In this document: piece by piece, positions 11,669-21,800 of the stretch
Position numbering within the stretch: the first letter of the stretch is position 1
Layout of the letters: each line of letters opens with the position of its first letter
Assembly: GCA_008729055.1 (NCBI GenBank)
Contig: SDUX01000007.1
Coordinates: forward strand, 186,001-250,000
Source of the DNA: Pyropia haitanensis
Lineage: Eukaryota > Rhodophyta > Bangiophyceae > Bangiales > Bangiaceae
DNA length: 64,000 nucleotides
Direction: 5' to 3'
The notes under the pieces: generated by a model
Seen by the model: the letters and a program-made list of their open reading frames with translations, nothing else
Databases searched by the model: none
Told to the model about the DNA's origin: nothing
Position numbers and translations under genes: made by a program

Positions 11669-12246
11669 CTTTTATCCTTTTTTTTGTTGTTTTCTCCACC
11701 GACAGAAATGGGGACACATGAAGAAGCGGGGGTGAAAGAGGGGCAGCCGTGAAGAGGCACAAGAGCAGGCCACAAAAAGAAAAAAAATGCACAACACATT
11801 CGCTAAAGCCAGTCTACGGCGCTCGAGTGTGAGAACAGTAAGGGCACGTGTATTAACGTCAGCCATCGCGATTATTCGCCGAGATCTTTGCCACGTATAC
11901 ACATGATCGCTCGGATGGGTCGGTGGGGCCTAGTCAACGACGTGAGGGGAGCTAAGCGGGCCGAAATGGGCCTCATTGTCGTCAAATCAGGCAATGAAGT
12001 TAGAAATGAACGCGGCGGAAGAAACGCCGGGCACGAATGAGCGTGGGCCGACTCGTGACGGATAATCTGGTCGCTGGGCTGGCGGGAGCCATCCCGCGAG
12101 CCATACGCTGCGAGTTTGGCTCGCGCGGGGGCTCGGAGCCATCCGAGAGCCATACCATCCGAGACGGTTGCTCCCTCTCGCGCTTTTGTGGCGGGGTTCC
12201 TCTGCGGGGGGACCCCCTCACTCTCCTACCGCTGTTTTCTGGCGCT

Positions 12247-12573
12247 ATGGCTTCGGTTGTGGCGCCGGGGGGCGACGGAGAGGCGCTGGCGCGTGCGATT
12301 GTCGCGGTCGTCGTCGCCGTCGCCGTCGACGCGGCGCTGGTTGAACGAATGGGTTTATTGGATTCTGCTCTGACAGTGATTCGGGCCAATGGGGAGGCGG
12401 CATTCGCCTCCCCGGCGGATTCTTGTCACCCTCCGGCGGTTGTTGCCCCTTCTTCTTCCCCGGCTTCCCCACCCACGCTCGACTCGTCCCCTCCCGCGGC
12501 CGCCCCTCCCCCCCATCTGTCATACGTTGCATCCTTGAATGATCATTTTGGAGGTATGGCTGCACCTTGCTAG
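12247..12573 (+). pseudogene. Truncated ORF1 N-terminus in 5S unit 5
   Basis: 108 open codons. One C is missing in the leader C-run (about 12,212-12,216) upstream of the ATG, which fuses a longer leader frame to it but leaves the fragment itself unchanged. Confidence 0.6.
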
Positions 12574-12913
12574 ACGCGCCCTATTTTACTATTACGTACG
12601 GCGTACCATTTATCATCCAGATCGGTGGTGCTCATCATCGAATACCCTTCCGTGTGGACGTGAGCAGGGGCACTTGTCACGTACGTCTTCTCATCGGGTT
12701 TGCGGTGGCGGCTTTGGGCACTGCTTCCCTGCTCGACCTTTGCCCGGCTGTATGCACAAGGCGAGGGTGCGTGCGGGGCCGACGCGGCGGGCTGCTCCTA
12801 CGACGGTAGTTTTGGCTATGACCAGATGCCGAAAGGCAGTACGGGTGACGTCTACTGTGTCGTCGGCCGGTGGTGGACGTGGGGTTGTATGCAGCATGCG
12901 AGCATTTTGTGTC

Positions 12914-13033
12914 ACGTACGGCCATATCTGAGACACGTGCACCGGAACCCATTCCGAATTCCGAAGTTAAGCGTCCACGAGCTGGGTTAGTAGTCTGGTG
13001 AGGGATCACAGGCGAACCCCCAGTGCTGTACGT
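12914..13033 (+). rRNA. 5S rRNA gene 5
   Basis: 120 nt, complete, with a T8 terminator. Confidence 0.95.
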
Positions 13034-13611
13034 CTTTTATCCTTTTTTTTGTTGTTTTCTCCACCGACAGAAATGGGGACACATGAAGAAGCGGGGGTGA
13101 AAGAGGGGCAGCCGTGAAGAGGCACAAGAGCAGGCCACAAAAAGAAAAAAAATGCACAACACATTCGCTAAAGCCAGTCTACGGCGCTCGAGTGTGAGAA
13201 CAGTAAGGGCACGTGTATTAACGTCAGCCATCGCGATTATTCGCCGAGATCTTTGCCACGTATACACATGATCGCTCGGATGGGTCGGTGGGGCCTAGTC
13301 AACGACGTGAGGGGAGCTAAGCGGGCCGAAATGGGCCTCATTGTCGTCAAATCAGGCAATGAAGTTAGAAATGAACGCGGCGGAAGAAACGCCGGGCACG
13401 AATGAGCGTGGGCCGACTCGTGACGGATAATCTGGTCGCTGGGCTGGCGGGAGCCATCCCGCGAGCCATACGCTGCGAGTTTGGCTCGCGCGGGGGCTCG
13501 GAGCCATCCGAGAGCCATACCATCCGAGACGGTTGCTCCCTCTCGCGCTTTTGTGGCGGGGTTCCTCTGCGGGGGGACCCCCTCACTCTCCTACCGCTGT
13601 TTTCTGGCGCT

Positions 13612-13938
13612 ATGGCTTCGGTTGTGGCGCCGGGGGGCGACGGAGAGGCGCTGGCGCGTGCGATTGTCGCGGTCGTCGTCGCCGTCGCCGTCGACGCGGC
13701 GCTGGTTGAACGAATGGGTTTATTGGATTCTGCTCTGACAGTGATTCGGGCCAATGGGGAGGCGGCATTCGCCTCCCCGGCGGATTCTTGTCACCCTCCG
13801 GCGGTTGTTGCCCCTTCTTCTTCCCCGGCTTCCCCACCCACGCTCGACTCGTCCCCTCCCGCGGCCGCCCCTCCCCCCCATCTGTCATACGTTGCATCCT
13901 TGAATGATCATTTTGGAGGTATGGCTGCACCTTGCTAG
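13612..13938 (+). pseudogene. Truncated ORF1 N-terminus in 5S unit 6
   Basis: 108 open codons. It shares the one-C deletion in the leader with unit 5, so these two units are sister copies. Confidence 0.6.
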
Positions 13939-14278
13939 ACGCGCCCTATTTTACTATTACGTACGGCGTACCATTTATCATCCAGATCGGTGGTGCTCAT
14001 CATCGAATACCCTTCCGTGTGGACGTGAGCAGGGGCACTTGTCACGTACGTCTTCTCATCGGGTTTGCGGTGGCGGCTTTGGGCACTGCTTCCCTGCTCG
14101 ACCTTTGCCCGGCTGTATGCACAAGGCGAGGGTGCGTGCGGGGCCGACGCGGCGGGCTGCTCCTACGACGGTAGTTTTGGCTATGACCAGATGCCGAAAG
14201 GCAGTACGGGTGACGTCTACTGTGTCGTCGGCCGGTGGTGGACGTGGGGTTGTATGCAGCATGCGAGCATTTTGTGTC

Positions 14279-14398
14279 ACGTACGGCCATATCTGAGACA
14301 CGTGCACCGGAACCCATTCCGAATTCCGAAGTTAAGCGTCCACGAGCTGGGTTAGTAGTCTGGTGAGGGATCACAGGCGAACCCCCAGTGCTGTACGT
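14279..14398 (+). rRNA. 5S rRNA gene 6
   Basis: 120 nt, complete. The terminator behind it has 7 T, the form also found behind every 5S sequence to its right. Confidence 0.95.
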
Positions 14399-14976
14399 CT
14401 TTTATCCTTTTTTTGTTGTTTTCTCCACCGACAGAAATGGGGACACATGAAGAAGCGGGGGTGAAAGAGGGGCAGCCGTGAAGAGGCACAAGAGCAGGCC
14501 ACAAAAAGAAAAAAAATGCACAACACATTCGCTAAAGCCAGTCTACGGCGCTCGAGTGTGAGAACAGTAAGGGCACGTGTATTAACGTCAGCCATCGCGA
14601 TTATTCGCCGAGATCTTTGCCACGTATACACATGATCGCTCGGATGGGTCGGTGGGGCCTAGTCAACGACGTGAGGGGAGCTAAGCGGGCCGAAATGGGC
14701 CTCATTGTCGTCAAATCAGGCAATGAAGTTAGAAATGAACGCGGCGGAAGAAACGCCGGGCACGAATGAGCGTGGGCCGACTCGTGACGGATAATCTGGT
14801 CGCTGGGCTGGCGGGAGCCATCCCGCGAGCCATACGCTGCGAGTTTGGCTCGCGCGGGGGCTCGGAGCCATCCGAGAGCCATACCATCCGAGACGGTTGC
14901 TCCCTCTCGCGCTTTTGTGGCGGGGTTCCTCTGCGGGGGGACCCCCCTCACTCTCCTACCGCTGTTTTCTGGCGCT

Positions 14977-15303
14977 ATGGCTTCGGTTGTGGCGCCGGGG
15001 GGCGACGGAGAGGCGCTGGCGCGTGCGATTGTCGCGGTCGTCGTCGCCGTCGCCGTCGACGCGGCGCTGGTTGAACGAATGGGTTTATTGGATTCTGCTC
15101 TGACAGTGATTCGGGCCAATGGGGAGGCGGCATTCGCCTCCCCGGCGGATTCTTGTCACCCTCCGGCGGTTGTTGCCCCTTCTTCTTCCCCGGCTTCCCC
15201 ACCCACGCTCGACTCGTCCCCTCCCGCGGCCGCCCCTCCCCCCCATCTGTCATACGTTGCATCCTTGAATGATCATTTTGGAGGTATGGCTGCACCTTGC
15301 TAG
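14977..15303 (+). pseudogene. Truncated ORF1 N-terminus in 5S unit 7
   Basis: 108 open codons. The unit carries a private base change downstream (gtgcgcatc near 15,359). Confidence 0.6.
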
Positions 15304-15643
15304 ACGCGCCCTATTTTACTATTACGTACGGCGTACCATTTATCATCCAGATCGGTGGTGCGCATCATCGAATACCCTTCCGTGTGGACGTGAGCAGGGG
15401 CACTTGTCACGTACGTCTTCTCATCGGGTTTGCGGTGGCGGCTTTGGGCACTGCTTCCCTGCTCGACCTTTGCCCGGCTGTATGCACAAGGCGAGGGTGC
15501 GTGCGGGGCCGACGCGGCGGGCTGCTCCTACGACGGTAGTTTTGGCTATGACCAGATGCCGAAAGGCAGTACGGGTGACGTCTACTGTGTCGTCGGCCGG
15601 TGGTGGACGTGGGGTTGTATGCAGCATGCGAGCATTTTGTGTC

Positions 15644-15763
15644 ACGTACGGCCATATCTGAGACACGTGCACCGGAACCCATTCCGAATTCCGAAGTTAA
15701 GCGTCCACGAGCTGGGTTAGTAGTCTGGTGAGGGATCACAGGCGAACCCCCAGTGCTGTACGT
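15644..15763 (+). rRNA. 5S rRNA gene 7, at the 5' junction of copy B
   Basis: A complete 120-nt gene with T7 terminator. Nucleotides 1-16 (15,644-15,659) belong to the short-unit side. Nucleotides 17-120 are the first 104 nt of long unit B. If the element unit begins at 5S nucleotide 17, this gene is a chimera rebuilt by the insertion, which is why it stays intact. Confidence 0.93.
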
Positions 15764-16357
15764 CTTTTATCCTTTTTTTGTTGTTTTCTCCACCGACAGA
15801 AATGGGGACACATGAAGAAGCGGGGGTGAAAGAGGGGCAGCCGTGAAGAGGCACAAGAGCAGGCCACAAAAAGAAAAAAAATGCACAACACATTCGCTAA
15901 AGCCAGTCTACGGCGCTCGAGTGTGAGAACAGTAAGGGCACGTGTATTAACGTCAGCCATCGCGATTATTCGCCGAGATCTTTGCCACGTATACACATGA
16001 TCGCTCGGATGGGTCGGTGGGCCTAGTCAACGACGTGAGGGGAGCTAAGCGGGCCGAAATGGGCCTCATTGTCGTCAAATCAGGCAATGGAGTTAGAAAT
16101 GAACGCGGCGGAAGAAACGCCGGGCACGAATGAGCGTGTGCCGACTCGTGACGGATAATCTGGTCGCTGGGCTGGCGGGAGCCATCCCGCGAGCCATACG
16201 CTGCGAGTTTGGCTCGCGCGGGGGCTCGGAGCCATCCGAGAGCCATACCATCCGAGACGGTTGCTCCCTCTCGCGCTTTTGTGGCGGGGTTCCTCTGCGG
16301 GGGGACCCCGTGACACCGGGGCCCCCCTTCTTGTTCGTACCCTTTTTTTCCGGCGCT

Positions 16358-18873
16358 ATGGCTTCGGCCGTAGCGCCGGGGTGCGGCGGAGTGGCGCTGG
16401 CGCGCGCGATTGCCGCGGTCGTCGTCGCCGTCGCCGCCGATGCGGCGCCAGTTGAGCGAATGAGTTTGTTGGATTCGGCCCTTACAGTGATTCGGGCCAA
16501 TGGGGAGGCGGCATTCGCCTCCCCGGCGGATTCTTGTCTCCCTCCGACGCTTGTTGCCCCTTCTTCGTCCCCGGCTTCCCCACCCACCATCGACTCGTCT
16601 CCTCCCGCGGCCGCCCCTTCCTCCCCTCCGGGCGCGATCCTTACCCCGACGGCCGTTCCGGCCGCGGGGGCTACTTCCTCCGCCTTCCCCGCCCCCGCGG
16701 ACGCCGCGATGGACACGGGGGGCGCGTTCACCCTCGTTGAGCGCCGTCGCCGCGGCGGTGCCCGCCGCCGTCCCCCCCCCCTTGCTGATGCCGCGGCGGG
16801 GGAGCGCCGTGCCTCGGCGGCGACTGACGTCGGGGACGTCGCGGCGGCCACGGGCAGCTACGCGGCGGCTGCGGCCAAGCCTGCTGCTGGCGCGGCGGCC
16901 GGTCACCACGCGCCTGACCGCGACGCCGGCGGCGTGCCGGGTGGCCGTCCTGCTGACCACGGCGAGCTTCCCTCTTCCTCCCCCGCCGTCGCTGGCGCGG
17001 ACGCGGCGGCGGCGAAGCTGAGGGCGGCCGCAGTCGCGCGTCTGCGCGCCTTGGCGCGCGACTCGCGCGGCCTGCCCGCGCTGAAGACTGTCTATCTGCG
17101 CGGGGTGCCACGCGAGGCGCGCGCCAAGGACCTGCGCGTCCTCCTGGCGCAGGTGACGGGCACCCCTCCGCGGGCCATCGTCGACGTCGACCGTTTTGGT
17201 GCGTTGGCGGCGGTGACGCTGGAGGCGGGGGCGACGGTTGCTTTTGTGGCGGCCGTCCGTGCCCCCGCGGCGGCCGAGTTCTTCTCGGTCGCCGAGGGGT
17301 TCGATCCACTGTCCCGCGACGCGCTCGGCGCCCGCCGCCGTCGCGCCCTGGGCGCCGCAGCGGGGGACAAGACGGCGGCGGACTTCTTTGTCCGCCGCCT
17401 CACAACCAAGCTGGCCCAGCTGGACGTGCGGCGCCAGCTGCCGGCGCGCCTGCGCGACGCTCTGCGTCGGCACGTGCATCAGCAGCTGGCGCCGCACGTC
17501 GCGACGCTGGGGGCTGCCGCCGCGACGTCTGTGCCAGCAGCTGACGCGCCTCCCTCCGCTGTTGGCGAAAGCGTGGCCGCCGCTGCAACCGCCCCGGGCG
17601 CCGCCACAACGGCCGGCCCGGACCTGGCAGCCCCGGCCGGCCCTGCGTGCCGCTCCCCCGCGCAAGGCGTCCCGGCCGCGAGGCCTGCCGTGGCGGGGTC
17701 TTTGGTGGTGCCGGTCGCGCCGGCGGCAACGGAAGTGGCGGCATGCCCGGCCGGAGAGCTCACTCCGGCCGGGGGTGCAGGCACGGGCGCTGTTGCCGCG
17801 CGCCCGCCACGGGTTTGGCGCCGCGCCCGCCCAGCTGGCCGCACCCGGCCCCCCCCCACGGCTGCCGACGGCGGTGGTGTGGCCGCGGACCGAAGCGCTG
17901 TCCAGCGCAGCGGGCGCGCTGCGACGGGCGCCGTAACGTCGGCGGCGGGCGGGGAGGGGTGCCGTCCGTCCGAGGCCGCGGGCCCCGCCCCGACCGGGGG
18001 AGCAACCGCCACCTGCCCGGCCAGCGCGACCAACCCCCCCCCACCCATCTTTTTGACGCACATGGCGTGCGCCGCCCGAAGCCGTCACCCCTGCCGCCCT
18101 CCTCTCGCGGGGACGGCCCCCCCCCTGGCCCTCCGCCGCCTGCGGCTGCGCGGCTGGGGCCGGTCGGCGGCGGGGCAGCGACTTCTGCAGCGGGCCACGG
18201 CGAGGCCACGGACGCGGCCAGCGCGGCAACCGCAGGCGCCGCGGGCACCCCCGCCGCCAACCGCTCTGACCGCGCCGACGGCGGAGGGGGGGAGCTCCTG
18301 GAGGAGGAGGAGCTGACCCCTGCTCCGCCGGCCTCCACGGCCACCCCACTCGCGCCCCCCACTCCGTCCCCCTCCCGCCCGGGTCTGTCCGTGGCCGCAG
18401 CCGCAGTCGATGCGCGCCGGGCGAAGCGCGGCCGTAGCCACCTCCGGGCGGCCGCGCGTCGCAGCGCCGACGCCGCCGCGGCCCGCCGGCTCGACGTGGC
18501 CGCCTGCTGTGCACTGGCCGCGGCGGCGGTTCCGCTTCCGCGACCGGAGCCAGGCGCGGCCGCTTGCGCGGATGCGCCGGCGGGCGGCACGGGCGGCGGG
18601 GGGGACGCGATGGACATCGTCGGCCCCGCGGCCGTCCCGGAGCCTGCCCCGCCGCCGCCCCTGTCGGACCCGGTGCCTCGGTCGCCGGGCGGGGAGCGGA
18701 CGCCCAAGGCGACCCGCACGCCCGCCCGGACGGAGGCCCCGCGCCGGCGGAGCACGGCGCCGCCGCCGCCGCGGTTCGAAGCGGCGGCCGCCGCGGAGAT
18801 GTCCGTGCCGGCAGCGTCGCCGACGCCCCTCGGGGCCGCCCCCTGCGCTAGCGACGTCGTGCACAATGAGTGA
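16358..18873 (+). pseudogene. ORF1 of copy B, RRM-like retroelement protein, one frameshift
   Basis: The ATG (MASAVAPGC) is shared with copy C. The protein follows copy C closely: an FTLVERRRR basic patch near residue 127 and the RRM-like stretch around 240-320. At a C-run at 18,034-18,042 it has 9 C where copy C has 10. After this the frame resumes in another phase and ends at the same ...DVVHNE stop. Restoring one C would give a protein as long as that of copy C. It probably binds element RNA, as ORF1 proteins do; this is inferred. Confidence 0.75.
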
Positions 18874-21800
18874 CAACGCCGGTCACGCGGGCGCGGCACC
18901 GAGGGGAGCCGCCGGCCTGCCTTACGCGGCGCCCCTCCCCGCCACTCCTCTCTCGCCACCGACGGCGGCGCGGACATCGTCCCCCCAGCCCCACCTAGCT
19001 CAGCGTGGACGCACGTCACCTCCGGGGCGGCGGATTTCGCCCTCCCCTTTTTCCCCCCCCACCCCAGGCGAGGTGGCGTCTTCTTCTTCCCCGGTCGGAT
19101 CTTCCACCCCCGTTGTGGCCACCCTTGCCACTGCCGACGTGGTCGGAGGGGGTGGGCCATTTTCTGTCTGCCCGGTGCCCGGATGTGGACACCGGGCGGC
19201 GGGTGCCGCGGGGGGCCGGCCCGCCCTGGCTCACTTGCGCTCGTCGCACACCGCAGGGGAGGTTCCCGCAGCGGCCATGACGGCGCTGCGCCTGCGCCCC
19301 TGTCCGCACTGCGACCGCCCCTTTTTGGCGTGGAAGCGTGGCAAGGGGCCGACCTCGTGGTCGGCCCACGCGGTGCAGTGCCCGGTGCGGCGGCGGCGGC
19401 TGGCCGAAGCCGCGCCGATGACTGGGCGCAGCGGAAACGTCTTCCCCCCCCCCCCCTGCGCCCCGCCAACAGCCACGGGCACGCCGCCGCCTGGCGCCTC
19501 CCCCCCCCACACCCCTGACCTCCTCGCCGCCGACCCCGGGGCGTGGCGACGCGCGATGAGCGCCTTTTTAGCCGCCGCCCTCCCGGAAGGCGCGGACTGG
19601 GCGCCGATGGTGGCGTCGGGCGCTCGGACGTGCGCGCACGTCCCAACCGCCCTCCTCCCCGTGTGGCGGCGTTTGGGCGAGGAAGCGCTGGAATGGGTGG
19701 GCCAGCAGCCGTACAACGCCCAAGCATGGCAATGGCTGCTGACCCTCCCGTCTCTGGTTCTGCACGAGCCGGCCGCCGCCCGTGGGGCCCGGCCAGGCTA
19801 CGCCCCACTGTCGCGGGCGGCGCGGGCGGCTGCCCTGCTGGGCGGGGACTTTGCTGCCGCGTTGGCCGACCGGAACGGCGGAGTGTGGCGGGAGGACCCG
19901 CTGGATGCGGCACGGGCCCCGCCCCCTGCAGCCCCCCTCACCCACACTCCCACAGGCGCCGCGGCTACAGGCGCCAGGCGCGGCGGCCAGCGGCGCGCAG
20001 CGGTTGCCGCCGCGGGCGGGCTCGGCGCCCGCCGGGGGGAGGCGGCGCGCAACTCCCGCCCGCTGACGCGCGCGCAGCGCCGGGCTCTGCGGCAGGTTCG
20101 GGCGGGGCGACTGACCGCCGCTGTCCGTTCGCTAGTGGGGGCGGACCCTGCGCCTCGCACGTCGGCGGTGTGGGCCAAGGCGCAGAGCCTCTTCCCCGCC
20201 GCGGCCACGGGTTCGTGCTCCTCCGCCTCTGTCGAGGCGGAGTTTGGCGAGGAGCTCGAGGAGCTCGAGATTGCGGCCTCGTGGGCTGAGCCCTACGAGG
20301 GCGAGGCCGTCCCTGCGGCGGCCGTCGAGGCCGCCATCCGGTCTGCACCGCGCGGCTCCGCGCCGGGGCCGTCTGGGCTGCGGGCCGAGCACCTTTGGGC
20401 GCTCGGCCCTGGCAGTCACGCCGCCCTGGTGAGGGTGGTGCGGTGGCTGACGGGGGAGGCGGCGGCGGCGCTCCCCCCGGCCGCGGCACAGGCGCTTGCC
20501 GGGGCGGAGCTTCTCCTGCTCCGCAAACCGGGGCCGCCGGACGCCGCTGGCATCCCACCTCTCCGCCCGATAGGAATGCCGGAGGCGCTGCGCAAGCTCG
20601 CCGCCGCCGCCCTGTCCCGCCACGTGCGCACGGCGGCGGCTAGATTCTTCCGCCCACTGCAGGTCGGCCTCGGCGTCAGCAGCGCCTGCGAGCGCTTGCT
20701 GCACGGCCTAGAGGCCCACCTGGCGCGACACCCCTCCCACGGGGTGCTGCAGCTGGACTTCAGGAACGCCTTCAACCCGGTCGGGCGGGCGGCGGCGGTG
20801 GCGGTTCTGACACGCGCGTTTCCCGCCCTCATCCCGTATGTCACGTGGACGTACGGGGGCCGCCCGCCCCCAGTCTACGGGTGGGCGGCCGGCGGCGACG
20901 GCGTCTCGCCCCCCCCCCCCCCCCGCCTCCACGTACCGGCTCGCCCACGGCGGAGGCGCTACTCCAAGAGCTCCCCACACGCCTTCGCCTGTGGGTCGAG
21001 CGCGGCACACAGCAGGGCGACCCGCTGGGGCCGCTGCTCCACGCCGCAGCACTGCACTTGGTGCTGCTGCGGCTGGAGACACGGTTTCCCGAGCTCTCTT
21101 TGGGCCTACCACGATGACGTCGTCGTGGTGGGCCCCGTCGAGCAGTTCGGGGTCGCGCTTGCCGCAGCGGGCGAGGTCGGCCGCGCCGTGGACGCGGAGC
21201 TGGCGCCGGCCAAGTGCCGCGCCTGGTCGCCCACGGCGCGGCCACCGCCTGCTGACCTCGCCACGCAGTGGCGCGCGGAGGGGATTGAGCAGTTCTCCAC
21301 CCCCCTAGGCGGCCCGGACTTTGTCGCCCGCGCGGTGGCCGCGGCGGTGCGCCGGCAGGAGGCGGTGGTGGCGGCCGTCACCGCTCTCCCAGACGAGGAG
21401 CTGCAGGCCCAGCTCCTCCTGCTGCGCCTCTGCGCGGGCCCGGGCACTACCTACGCCCTCCGCGCCTTTCCCCCTGACGCCGGCGCGGCAGTCGCCGCTG
21501 CCTCTGACCGGCTGTCGGCGGCCGCCCTGGCGTCGCTGGTGGAGGAGGCGCACGACGGACCGGCGGAACGCGCTGCGCTGCTGGAGCGCGCGGCGCTGCC
21601 GGTGGCCCTGGGCGGCCTCGGCCTGTGTGACCGGCGCCGGGTGGCGCCTGCGGCGGCGCTAGCGTCCTGGGTCGACGCCATCCGCGACGGCCAGGCGCAC
21701 TCGCCAGCGCTGCGCGCCCTCGGCGCCGCCGTGACCGGCGCACCGGAGCCGAGCGCGGCGGAGGCGCGCGCGGCGGCGGAGGCTCGGACGGCCGCCGCGG

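Larger units (their letters stand above)
6102..15659 (+). repeat. 5S rDNA tandem array, seven short units of 1,365-1,366 bp
   Basis: Units measured from 5S nucleotide 17 start at 6,102, 7,467, 8,833, 10,199, 11,565, 12,930 and 14,295, and the next (long) unit starts at 15,660. They are almost identical. The differences I see are single-base indels: one G near 6,620 in the first unit, a C-run of 5 instead of 6 in units five and six, and a T-run of 7 instead of 8 in the last unit. Each unit holds 5S nucleotides 17-120, about 0.6 kb of spacer, a truncated ORF1 start of the neighbouring retroelement, about 0.4 kb found only in short units, and 5S nucleotides 1-16 of the next gene. Confidence 0.95.

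Noticed and set aside
6102..15659. Reading the 1.37-kb repeat as an anonymous satellite or a CRISPR-like array
   Set aside because: Each unit contains a full 5S rRNA gene with terminator; the unit is far too long and has no repeat-spacer pattern.
16100..16330. A longer ORF1 starting upstream of 16,358, in the 5S spacer
   Set aside because: The upstream frame differs between copies B and C because of small indels, whereas the ATG at 16,358 / 27,904 / 6,784 is common to all.
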